A stretch of 5,563 bases of DNA, taken from assembly GCF_031551385.1 (NCBI RefSeq), contig NZ_JAVBNS010000134.1, positions 1-5,563 on the forward strand. The letters are read 5' to 3'. The notes beneath the pieces were generated by a model. That model saw nothing but the letters and a program-made list of their open reading frames with translations, searched no databases and had not been told where the DNA came from. This DNA is from Anaerosporobacter sp031551385 (GTDB lineage: Bacteria > Bacillota > Clostridia > Lachnospirales > Lachnospiraceae). Every line of letters begins with the position of its first letter. Position 1 is the stretch's first letter. Of the stretch, positions 1 through 5,563 are shown piece by piece. The position numbers were made by a program, and so were the translations under genes.

Positions 1-331
1 CTTCTGGATTGAAATTTGTCTCCCCTGATTTCCAAGGAAATCTTACAATAATATATCCACCTTGCTTATCAACTGTTACTTCTCTGTCTGAAATATTTTT
101 TGCATCTAAACGTGCTTCAATAATCGTTCTTGCAGAATCAAGCTCAGAAGCTGTTGGTTTTCGTTCCAAACCATCCGCTTCAAATATTGCTTCTACTCCC
201 CCTCGTATATCTATCCCGTATCGCATATTTCTTATCGACTTGACAGAATCGCCCATTCCCACAAACGCAATCACAACAAATGCAATGATAACCCCTATAA
301 GAATCGCAAACTTGCTTTTACTAGACTTCAC
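1..331 (-). CDS. secD: Protein translocase subunit SecD, N-terminal part (or N-terminus of a SecDF fusion), cut by the window edge
   Basis: SecD works with SecF in the membrane beside SecYEG and uses the proton-motive force to help pull exported proteins across. The 110 residues seen begin with a short basic stretch (KSSKSKF) and one hydrophobic helix at about residues 9-27, followed by the family's signature just after TM1, RYGIDIRGGVEAIFE at about 40-54. That matches the G-[IL]-D-[IL]-x-GG motif of SecD. Next comes the start of the P1 head, including a helix with ARTIIEARLDAKNIS and a strand with GGYIIVRFPW, as in SecD proteins. The start chosen is GTG at 331, with GGAGG eight bases upstream. 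An in-frame ATG at 346 would add five residues but has no good ribosome binding site and itself overlaps the GGAGG. The gene continues past base 1, so SecD alone versus a SecDF fusion cannot be decided. It has its own spacer and probable promoter, apart from the transporter operon upstream. Confidence 0.88.
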   Translation of the reverse strand, partial: MKSSKSKFAILIGVIIAFVVIAFVGMGDSVKSIRNMRYGIDIRGGVEAIFEADGLERKPTASELDSARTIIEARLDAKNISDREVTVDKQGGYIIVRFPWKSGETNFNPE

Positions 332-339
332 TACTATAT

Positions 340-344
340 CCTCC
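340..344 (-). promoter_or_regulatory. Ribosome binding site of secD (decides the GTG start)
   Basis: GGAGG on the minus strand lies eight bases before the GTG at 331. The competing in-frame ATG at 346 overlaps this motif and has only a weak purine stretch before it, so the GTG is the better start. Confidence 0.75.
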
Positions 345-360
345 ATTCTTATCGTGTTCT

Positions 361-366
361 ATTATA
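361..366 (-). promoter_or_regulatory. Candidate -10 box of a secD promoter
   Basis: A perfect TATAAT on the minus strand would place the transcription start near 353-355, giving a leader of roughly 23 bases before the GTG, with room for the GGAGG. At 17-bp spacing the -35 position reads TATAGT, a poor match to TTGACA, and there is no TG extension. The region is AT-rich, so a chance TATAAT is possible. The box lies inside one arm of a 9-bp inverted repeat. Confidence 0.35.
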
Positions 367-402
367 ACGCTAGCACGATTTATACTATATTGCCGTTATA
401 AT
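361..402. repeat. Perfect 9-bp inverted repeat around the secD promoter region
   Basis: ATTATAACG at 361-369 is exactly repeated in inverted form as CGTTATAAT at 394-402, with 24 bases between. The proximal arm contains the candidate -10 box of secD and the distal arm places a TATAAT on the other strand. It could be an operator, a leader structure or a chance match in AT-rich DNA. The loop is long and has little further pairing, so a stable RNA hairpin is unlikely. Confidence 0.5.
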
Positions 403-428
403 TTTATCACATTCCATTCCCTGCATAC

Positions 429-445
429 GCTAAGATACTGCTAAG
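429..445. repeat. Short direct repeat, GCTAAG twice with 11-bp period
   Basis: GCTAAG occurs at 429-434 and again at 440-445, one helical turn apart and about 65 bases upstream of the candidate secD -10 box. OmpR/PhoB-family regulators often bind direct repeats with about this period, which would suit the regulator in this window. Six-base repeats are common by chance, so this is only a weak suggestion. Confidence 0.2.
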
Positions 446-487
446 TTTGAAACATTTGTCATAACATACAACTTTCTTTTAATGATT

Positions 488-520
488 AAAAGCGTCATGG
501 CACAATACCACAACGCTTTT
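488..520 (-). terminator. Probable Rho-independent terminator of the two-component/ABC operon
   Basis: Eight bases after the TAG stop of the permease, the minus strand reads AAAAGCGT, then TG, TGG, a seven-base loop, CCA, TG, and ACGCTTTT. In minus-strand RNA the inner TG/TG pair as U-G and G-U wobbles, giving an unbroken 13-bp stem with a 7-base loop. In plus-strand RNA the same positions are C/A and A/C mismatches, so the structure favours the minus strand. The U-run is short (four, within the stem, followed by AATCATT), so termination may be incomplete. Confidence 0.65.
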
Positions 521-528
521 CTCCCCAT

Positions 529-2877
529 CTATTCTGTTACAAGTTCTCTAACTACAACCGACTTAACTTTTCTTGATGCTATGTACGAGAATACAAAGAA
601 GCATAGACACACAAGAGTAGTTGGCGCAGCAATTGTAAAGATTGTATAATCTGTTTTAAAATTTGTTACACCAGTTTGTCGCATCAATTGGTTTATCAAT
701 TCACTACTACATAATACCGAAAGTGCAACTCCTATTACAGAGCCTATTATTGATACAATAAAAAACCGAATTGCGAACTGTAAACGTAAGTCTTTCACAG
801 CAAAACCAAGTGCTTTAAAAATGCCTATGTCTTGTCGCTCCTTTAAAAATGTTTTTGAGCAAACCATATTGACTACCACTAGTATAAAGAATATTGAGAT
901 AACATAAATAACTGCCGAAATTGAAGTTAATGCAATTTCAATTAATTCTGCCATTGAATTGCTATCTTCTGCACTTGCTGTCACTGTTTCTCCATATATT
1001 TCGTTTATACAATCAACAATTTCATAAATCTTACTTGTATCCTCAACCATATAGAGTATACTTTCAGGGCGTTTGATTCCAACCTTATTTCCACCATCAA
1101 ACGTCATGGCAAACGTCCTTCCAGCATCGTTTGTTGTCTGATAAAAACCAGTTATTAAATACTCTGCTTCTTGCTCACCTCCAGAAACAAGTACCTTATC
1201 TCCCATCTTTAAGTCCAACTCATCTGCCACAATTTCTGTAATTAAAATTTCATTATCATAAAGTGGTGCTCTTCCTTTAAAGACACTTGTAAATCCTTCC
1301 CCACTATCAAGAAATGTACAGTACAAGTCCGTTCCATTCAGTGTAAGATACTCACTCGCATGATAGCGAACAGAAGTAATCTGTGCAATATGCGAAATTT
1401 CGGTTTCTATATCTTTTGCATGACTCATATCAAAGGAATTCGTAAGTGTAACAGATACATCGGCTGGTATTACCCCAAAGCTTTCTGAAACACTTTCTGA
1501 TGTCATACTTCCTGCCAAAATTGTCATACTCATCATAAAGAATACAAGTATCGAAACAATAAGAATAGTTCCTATATACTGACGTTTATTTGAAGTAAAT
1601 TGTCTTAATGCAAGTCGCCCAGATAAAAACTTTTTACCAATCGGCATATTGATTCGGCTATCAAAATAAATCACTTCTCGTCCTCCTGAAATTGCTCTAA
1701 CAGGAGAAATCTTCGCAATTTTGGCTGTCTTAACAAGTACAAATATACCGCCAAGAACTAGAATTCCAAAATTCAATAGTAAAGATTGTGCTATTGCAAT
1801 ATCTGCCGTTGCATGAATCCCGGTAATCGGCTGAAATACATCTCCCAACAATTTTGTAAGGGGAATTGCTATCACTATACCAATCACCGCCCCCAAAAGT
1901 TGTGCTATCTCATACTGTAATATAAAAATTTGACGAATTTTCCCCTTCGTAAATCCTTGCGACTTTAATATGCCAAGATTTACGTAATCCATCTCAATAC
2001 TAGTTGCAATACTATGACTTATAATAATTAAAACAATAAGCGTCATCAATATAATAAATACAAATAAAATCCCAGAACCGATATCCGTCATCATTTCGGT
2101 ATAATGAATGGAATCTGATAAGGAAAGGGTAACAAACGAATTATCCAGTATCTTACTTGTTTCATTCACATCTTTTTTAAACTTTGCATCAGAAAGTGTA
2201 CTTTCGCTATTACGATACACATGTACAAGATAATATTTTATAATTAGCGGCTGGGCATCTGTCATCTCATCTGCCAACTGGTCATACATTCTATCGAAAT
2301 CATCAGCCGATATGCAAACCTGCTTAATTCCCATTAAAGATGCCCCATTAAATGGTTCTTCCATAAATCCTTTGATTCGGTATTTCTCATCTCCGTTTTT
2401 TGTAGCAATTGTTATGTTATCACCGATTTTACAATCATAAAGTGACTGGTATGCAAGCGGAACATAGATTTCCCCTTTTTGTAAACCCACTTTATTATCT
2501 ATAAAATCTGAACACTTTTCATTATAAACTGGATAAGCGCCCTCCCATTTTGTTAAAAATATTGCATTTCCATTTCCTTCGCCTTCCACATCATGCTTGG
2601 CTACATATAGAGTCTGTACTGCTTTGATTTTCTCAACGTTTTCATTCTCCATTATATTTTTTTCTATATCTGCAGTGAATTTTTCTTCCGAAATATACGA
2701 TACAAAATCACCTGAACCCACATTTTTATGTGCATTTTTTAAGTTTTTGTCAATATTCTCACTAAGACTTAAAATTGCTGTAATCACCATTGAAATAATC
2801 ATCATAAAAACTACAATGCTTTTGAACGCCCCTCTTTTATGCTTTATATTTGCTTTTAATATTGTTAAAATTTCCAT
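529..2877 (-). CDS. ABC transporter permease with two FtsX modules (MacB/FtsX type, substrate unknown)
   Basis: This membrane subunit is partner to the ATPase encoded just upstream. The 782-residue protein has about eight hydrophobic helices: TM1 at about 20-38, TM2-4 at about 268-292, 327-346 and 365-385, TM5 at about 435-456, and TM6-8 at about 650-674, 704-724 and 746-767. Two large extracytoplasmic domains lie at about 40-267 and 457-649. Each half ends in an FtsX module with the same cytoplasmic loop motif: NLGILKSQGFTKGKI at about 300-314 and DIGIFKALGFAVKDL at about 683-697. ISPVRAI at 390-396 is the usual segment after the first module. Such proteins (MacB/LolE superfamily) usually couple ATP hydrolysis to movements outside the membrane, for peptide or lipid export or peptide resistance. 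The start at 2877 gives the common MEILTILKANIKHK opening. ATGs at 2892 and 2910 lie inside the ATPase gene and lack ribosome binding sites. Only a weak AGGTG precedes 2877, so translation is probably coupled to the ATPase, whose stop is eight bases away. Confidence 0.9.
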   Translation of the reverse strand: MEILTILKANIKHKRGAFKSIVVFMMIISMVITAILSLSENIDKNLKNAHKNVGSGDFVSYISEEKFTADIEKNIMENENVEKIKAVQTLYVAKHDVEGEGNGNAIFLTKWEGAYPVYNEKCSDFIDNKVGLQKGEIYVPLAYQSLYDCKIGDNITIATKNGDEKYRIKGFMEEPFNGASLMGIKQVCISADDFDRMYDQLADEMTDAQPLIIKYYLVHVYRNSESTLSDAKFKKDVNETSKILDNSFVTLSLSDSIHYTEMMTDIGSGILFVFIILMTLIVLIIISHSIATSIEMDYVNLGILKSQGFTKGKIRQIFILQYEIAQLLGAVIGIVIAIPLTKLLGDVFQPITGIHATADIAIAQSLLLNFGILVLGGIFVLVKTAKIAKISPVRAISGGREVIYFDSRINMPIGKKFLSGRLALRQFTSNKRQYIGTILIVSILVFFMMSMTILAGSMTSESVSESFGVIPADVSVTLTNSFDMSHAKDIETEISHIAQITSVRYHASEYLTLNGTDLYCTFLDSGEGFTSVFKGRAPLYDNEILITEIVADELDLKMGDKVLVSGGEQEAEYLITGFYQTTNDAGRTFAMTFDGGNKVGIKRPESILYMVEDTSKIYEIVDCINEIYGETVTASAEDSNSMAELIEIALTSISAVIYVISIFFILVVVNMVCSKTFLKERQDIGIFKALGFAVKDLRLQFAIRFFIVSIIGSVIGVALSVLCSSELINQLMRQTGVTNFKTDYTIFTIAAPTTLVCLCFFVFSYIASRKVKSVVVRELVTE

Positions 2878-2885
2878 ATCCACAC

Positions 2886-3647
2886 CTACCATTTCATAGA
2901 GGAGAGCCAAGCGTTTACTTGTGTTTCTCGACTTTTTTCATCCTCACGACTGTATGGTGGAAGTATAAGTTCACCAATTATTTTACCATCTTCGATATAA
3001 AGTATTCGATTTGCTCGAAGGGAAGCTCGCATATCGTGTGTAACCATTAATATACTTTGTCCACTACTGTTCAAACCCGATAATAGATTTAACACTGCTA
3101 TCGAGTTTTGTTGGTTAAGTGCTCCTGTTGGTTCATCTGCGAACAACAGCTTTGGTGTATTGATAACTGCTCTTGCTATTGCACAACGTTGCTGCTCTCC
3201 ACCCGAAACTTGCGATGGCAAATGTGTACTCACCTGTGTCAAATTCATTTTTCCAAGCAGCTCACTTGCATATTCTCTCACTTCTACTGCTGCTTTTGTT
3301 TTGTTAAGGTAACCTGAAACAGCAATATTTTCAAATAGACTCAGATTACTCACAAGATGCATTTGCTGAAATATAAAACCGAAATCATTATGACGAAGTT
3401 TCGCTAGTTTGTTTTCATTATAACCTGCAACATTTTCATCTTTGTATATCACCTGCCCAGATGTAACAGTATCCATGCCACTCAAGGTATATAAGAGTGT
3501 AGATTTTCCGGAACCTGATGCCCCCATTATTACTGTAAAATCTCCCTCATAAATATCAAGATCAATATTGCTTAGTACATGATTCTGCTCTCCGTTATGA
3601 GCATAGCTTTTGCATAATGCCTTTGCAGACATGATTATATTTTTCAT
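2886..3647 (-). CDS. ABC transporter ATP-binding protein (MacB/LolD-like)
   Basis: This cytoplasmic ATPase powers the FtsX-type permease encoded directly downstream. All core motifs of an ABC nucleotide-binding domain are present in the 253 residues: Walker A GASGSGKST at 42-50, Q-loop FQQ at 93-95, signature VSGGEQQR at 147-154, Walker B LLFADEP at 167-173 with catalytic E172, D-loop GALN at 175-178, and switch H204 in VTHD. Length and the ADEPTGALN form are typical of the MacB/LolD/FtsE group that pairs with FtsX-type permeases. A tail of about 25 residues after GKIIGEL is charged and shows no known domain. The start at 3647 has AAGGAG seven bases upstream. An upstream in-frame ATG at 3713 would start inside the inverted repeat, without a ribosome binding site, and would add 22 residues unlike the family. 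No separate promoter is evident, so it is probably read from the operon promoter beyond the right edge. Confidence 0.94.
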   Translation of the reverse strand: MKNIIMSAKALCKSYAHNGEQNHVLSNIDLDIYEGDFTVIMGASGSGKSTLLYTLSGMDTVTSGQVIYKDENVAGYNENKLAKLRHNDFGFIFQQMHLVSNLSLFENIAVSGYLNKTKAAVEVREYASELLGKMNLTQVSTHLPSQVSGGEQQRCAIARAVINTPKLLFADEPTGALNQQNSIAVLNLLSGLNSSGQSILMVTHDMRASLRANRILYIEDGKIIGELILPPYSREDEKSRETQVNAWLSSMKW

Positions 3648-3654
3648 AGATTCT

Positions 3655-3660
3655 CTCCTT
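3655..3660 (-). promoter_or_regulatory. Ribosome binding site of the ABC ATPase gene
   Basis: AAGGAG on the minus strand, seven bases before the ATG at 3647, settles the start. It directly follows the outer arm of the inverted repeat at 3660-3731 (the two share base 3660), so folding of that repeat could affect ribosome access. Confidence 0.8.
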
Positions 3661-3731
3661 TTTGTTTTTCTTAGAGCGTGTTTGAAAAATGCTTGTTCCG
3701 AACTTTCAAACATGCTCTTAGTCTAACAAAA
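3660..3731 (-). repeat. Large imperfect inverted repeat between the kinase and ATPase genes
   Basis: The inner arms are 18 bases each (3670-3687 and 3704-3721), with 16 of 18 positions complementary and a 16-base loop. Outside a 3x3 internal mismatch, seven more bases pair (TTTTGTT at 3660-3666 with AACAAAA at 3725-3731). The kinase stop is only six bases upstream, and the ATPase Shine-Dalgarno begins where the outer arm ends. It is followed on the minus strand by an A-rich stretch, not by a U-run, and on the plus strand by no U-run either, so it is not an intrinsic terminator. It may be an intercistronic RNA hairpin that affects mRNA stability or translation, a dispersed palindromic repeat, or a protein-binding site. 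The sequence alone does not decide between these. Confidence 0.8.
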
Positions 3732-3737
3732 TAGTTA

Positions 3738-4904
3738 TTAAGAAATCCTTAAGAGATTTAGAATTACTTCTAATCCTTTTACATGATTTTTCAACATAAC
3801 ACTACCATTCATTTGCTCTGCAATATATTTTACAATATATAATCCAAGCCCTGAACCTTGTTCGTCACCACAATTCTTACCACGATAAAATTTATCAAAA
3901 ATAAAAGGCATATCCTCATCTGATATGCCTTCTCCATAATCACGAAAACGAATAGTAACACCATCATTATGAATTTCAATCGTCACATCAACTTTTGTTT
4001 TTGCATATTTTCTTGCATTATTAATAATATTTTCAACAAGCTGTGTAAATCTGTTTTTATCTGCATTTATAATAGCCGTATCGAAACATGTCTGCACAAA
4101 AACATCATTTCGTTCCGCTGATATTTCTTCAATTATTTCAGATAAAAATCCACATATTTCAATCGGCTCAAGACTTATCTTTAATTTATCCAAATCAGCA
4201 AGCGAATGCAAAAACAAGTCGTTTGTAAGTTTTGCTACTTCATCACACTTACGCATAATTACTTCAAGATACTTCACTCTCTTCTCAGAATTACAATCAA
4301 GATTCGCTTCTAATCCTTCGCTATATGCACGAATTGATGCAATTGGTGTTTTTATATCATGGGAAAGGGTTGCAATTACCGTTTTATTATTCTCAATTGC
4401 TTCACGCTCACAAGAACGTGATTTTGTTATCTCTTGGCGCATATTATCAAAAGCCCAAGTAAAATCGCCAAAATAGTTTGAACGTTCATAGTTAAGCGAT
4501 GTATCAAAATCGCCTTTTGCTATATTAGCAGCGTAACTTTTCATCCTATCAAATGGCTTTAAAATAGCAAAATAAATGTAGCCGAAAGTAATCCATATAA
4601 ATGCTACCACCGCTACTCCAATGTATATAATCAATTTTGTTTTTTCACTATTATTATAATTCATACTACTTTCATTCATATTTTCTTCAAGCTGTGTAAT
4701 CTTTTCACTAATCTCAACTATTTTTTGATTGTCACTTTCAGATGTTGTCCTCTTGACAAGCTGATCTATTTCGTTTAAAGCTATAATCTGTAAAGCGTTC
4801 TCATCGGCTATATTTGTCCGCTTTTGCGACACAAACAACGTTACAATAAGCCCTACGATTATAGCTGTAAACACCATCGTTATTCCTATAATTCTATGCT
4901 TCAT
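3738..4904 (-). CDS. Membrane sensor histidine kinase with HAMP domain
   Basis: This is the sensor half of a two-component system, which would phosphorylate the response regulator encoded just upstream. The 388 residues show TM1 at about 7-26, an extracytoplasmic segment of only about 64 residues (27-90) rich in predicted helix, and TM2 at about 91-114. A HAMP-like linker follows at about 115-165, with KPFDRMKSYAANIAKGDFD and then FGDFTWAFDNMRQEI. The HisKA helix has LSHDIKTP with phosphoacceptor H182. The ATPase domain has N-box ENIINNARKYA at about 291-301, G1 DYGEGI at 322-327, F-box FDKFYRG at 336-342, and G2 GSGLGLYIVK at 350-359. All catalytic boxes look intact. Its ATG overlaps the regulator stop as ATGA, with GGAGG seven bases upstream, which implies translational coupling. 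The neighbouring ABC genes suggest the signal is a membrane-active compound or the transporter itself. The TM spacing differs from the very short loop of BceS-type intramembrane sensors. Confidence 0.94.
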   Translation of the reverse strand: MKHRIIGITMVFTAIIVGLIVTLFVSQKRTNIADENALQIIALNEIDQLVKRTTSESDNQKIVEISEKITQLEENMNESSMNYNNSEKTKLIIYIGVAVVAFIWITFGYIYFAILKPFDRMKSYAANIAKGDFDTSLNYERSNYFGDFTWAFDNMRQEITKSRSCEREAIENNKTVIATLSHDIKTPIASIRAYSEGLEANLDCNSEKRVKYLEVIMRKCDEVAKLTNDLFLHSLADLDKLKISLEPIEICGFLSEIIEEISAERNDVFVQTCFDTAIINADKNRFTQLVENIINNARKYAKTKVDVTIEIHNDGVTIRFRDYGEGISDEDMPFIFDKFYRGKNCGDEQGSGLGLYIVKYIAEQMNGSVMLKNHVKGLEVILNLLRIS

Positions 4905-5563
4905 CTACAAACCTCCAACATATATCCCACACCCCAAACTGTCTTAATAAACTCAGGTTTTGCAGGGTTGTCTTCCAGTTTCTCTCTTAGCCATCTAATA
5001 TGTACCGTTAATGTTGATGGTTCTACCTCACTAAACGCTCCCCAAACTTCACTTATTAACTTATCTTTCGCAATCGCTACATTTTCATGCTCACAAAGAT
5101 AGGCAAGCAAGTCGAATTCTCTTAACGATAGCGAAATTCCTATTCCATCTTTACATACCGTTCTAGCACTTATATTAATTATCACATCACCAAAACCAAC
5201 TACTTTTTCCTCTGAAAATCCATACACACGTCGAATCAGTGCATTTACCCTTGAAAGCAGTTCCTTCATAGAATATGGCTTTGGAAGGTAGTCATCACCA
5301 CCTATGTCAAAACCTGTCACACGGTCATCCTCGCTTGTTCTCGCACTTGCGAATAGGATAGGAACCGTCGAAACTTTTCTAAGCTCCTTACATATTTCAA
5401 AACCTGTAGCATCAGGCAGATTAATATCAAGTAGAATTAGATGATATGCATTCTCTGATAACGCACGAAACGCTGAAACACTATCCACTGCACAAGTCAC
5501 TTTATATCCATAACTTTCTAACATCTCTGTTATAATAAAGGAAAGGTCCGCATCATCATCTAT
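4901..5563 (-). CDS. OmpR/PhoB-family response regulator, missing only its first residues at the window edge
   Basis: This is the cytoplasmic DNA-binding output of the two-component system. The reading frame stays open to the last base, and the 220 residues seen begin with IDDDADLSF, the acidic pocket at the end of the first strand of a receiver domain. Only a handful of N-terminal residues are therefore missing. An ATG at 5524 is internal and would delete that pocket. Counting from the edge, the phosphoacceptor is D46 in LILLDINLPD, the conserved Ser/Thr is S73 in FASAR, and the conserved Lys is K95 in LPKPYS. A winged-helix domain follows at about 122-218, with SLREFDLLAYL, the recognition region STLTVHIRWLREKLED, and the closing FIKTVWGVGYMLEV typical of OmpR/PhoB proteins. 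It overlaps the kinase gene by four bases. Likely targets are its own operon or other transport and envelope genes. The operon promoter lies outside the window. Confidence 0.95.
   Translation of the reverse strand: MDDDADLSFIITEMLESYGYKVTCAVDSVSAFRALSENAYHLILLDINLPDATGFEICKELRKVSTVPILFASARTSEDDRVTGFDIGGDDYLPKPYSMKELLSRVNALIRRVYGFSEEKVVGFGDVIINISARTVCKDGIGISLSLREFDLLAYLCEHENVAIAKDKLISEVWGAFSEVEPSTLTVHIRWLREKLEDNPAKPEFIKTVWGVGYMLEVCR
4912..4916 (-). promoter_or_regulatory. Ribosome binding site of the histidine kinase gene, inside the regulator gene
   Basis: GGAGG on the minus strand lies seven bases before the kinase ATG at 4904 and within the last codons of the regulator gene. With the ATGA stop/start overlap it supports tight coupling of regulator and kinase synthesis. 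Confidence 0.75.

Noticed and set aside
9..401. Open plus-strand frame of 130 codons
   Set aside because: It lies opposite secD, whose minus-strand translation has clear SecD motifs. The plus-strand product has no recognisable features and no ribosome binding site.
2878..2910. Earlier permease starts at 2910 or 2892
   Set aside because: Both lie inside the end of the ATPase gene without ribosome binding sites. The start at 2877 gives the usual permease N-terminus.
2597..3050. Two overlapping plus-strand frames of 100 and 66 codons
   Set aside because: They are antisense to the permease N-terminus and the ATPase C-terminus. Their hydrophobic composition mirrors the AT-rich coding strand, and neither has a plausible start signal.
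3108..3317. Plus-strand cysteine-rich frame of 69 codons
   Set aside because: It looks at first like a small Cys-rich peptide, but it is exactly antisense to the signature and Walker B region of the ATPase. The cysteines come from complements of conserved minus-strand codons.
3648..3713. N-terminal extension of the ATPase from an ATG at 3713
   Set aside because: The ATG lies in the inverted repeat with no ribosome binding site. The 22 extra residues are unlike the family, while the ATG at 3647 has AAGGAG at ideal spacing.
3660..3731. Inverted repeat read as an intrinsic terminator between kinase and ATPase
   Set aside because: Neither strand has a U-run after the stem. The minus strand continues into an A-rich stretch and the ATPase ribosome binding site.
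4824..5102. Plus-strand frame of 92 codons
   Set aside because: It is antisense to the kinase start and the regulator's winged-helix domain, both strongly supported as genes.
529..5563. Naming the genes bceR, bceS, bceA and bceB
   Set aside because: Permease topology (two external domains, about eight helices) and kinase architecture (about 64-residue external segment plus HAMP) differ from the Bce type, so specific symbols are not justified.
1..5563. Insertion sequence, prophage, toxin-antitoxin, CRISPR or RNA genes
   Set aside because: No transposase, integrase, repeat-spacer array, small paired genes, or tRNA- or rRNA-like sequence was seen on either strand.

Overview
The window looks like ordinary chromosomal DNA from a low-GC, Gram-positive anaerobe of the Clostridia type, with Lachnospiraceae the best guess. 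This rests on the AT-rich base and codon use, the strong GGAGG/AAGGAG ribosome binding sites, and the styles of the histidine kinase and FtsX-type permease. I could not run a taxonomic search, so the family-level call is an inference. All genes lie on the minus strand and are read from right to left.

From the right edge, the layout is as follows. An OmpR/PhoB-type response regulator (4901-5563) lacks only its first few residues, which lie outside the window. It overlaps by ATGA a membrane sensor histidine kinase (3738-4904). A 90-base gap holds a large imperfect inverted repeat (3660-3731) that ends at the Shine-Dalgarno of an ABC-transporter ATPase (2886-3647). Eight bases after the ATPase comes a 782-residue FtsX/MacB-type permease (529-2877). 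A hairpin at 488-520, which pairs fully only in minus-strand RNA, looks like the terminator of this four-gene operon. After a spacer of about 155 bases with a possible promoter, the first 110 residues of SecD (1-331) run off the left edge.

The four-gene set is a two-component system with its own ABC transporter, a layout commonly used by Firmicutes to sense and resist membrane- or wall-active compounds such as antimicrobial peptides. The kinase would sense the compound or the state of the transporter, the regulator would switch on the operon or other targets, and the ATPase would drive a mechanotransmission-type permease. The permease has two FtsX modules and two large extracytoplasmic domains, so it does not match the 10-helix, single-domain BceB type. 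The substrate cannot be read from the sequence.

I found no mobile element genes, CRISPR array, tRNA or rRNA. The family types are known. The least explained features are the inverted repeat between the kinase and ATPase genes and the perfect 9-bp inverted repeat at the likely secD promoter.
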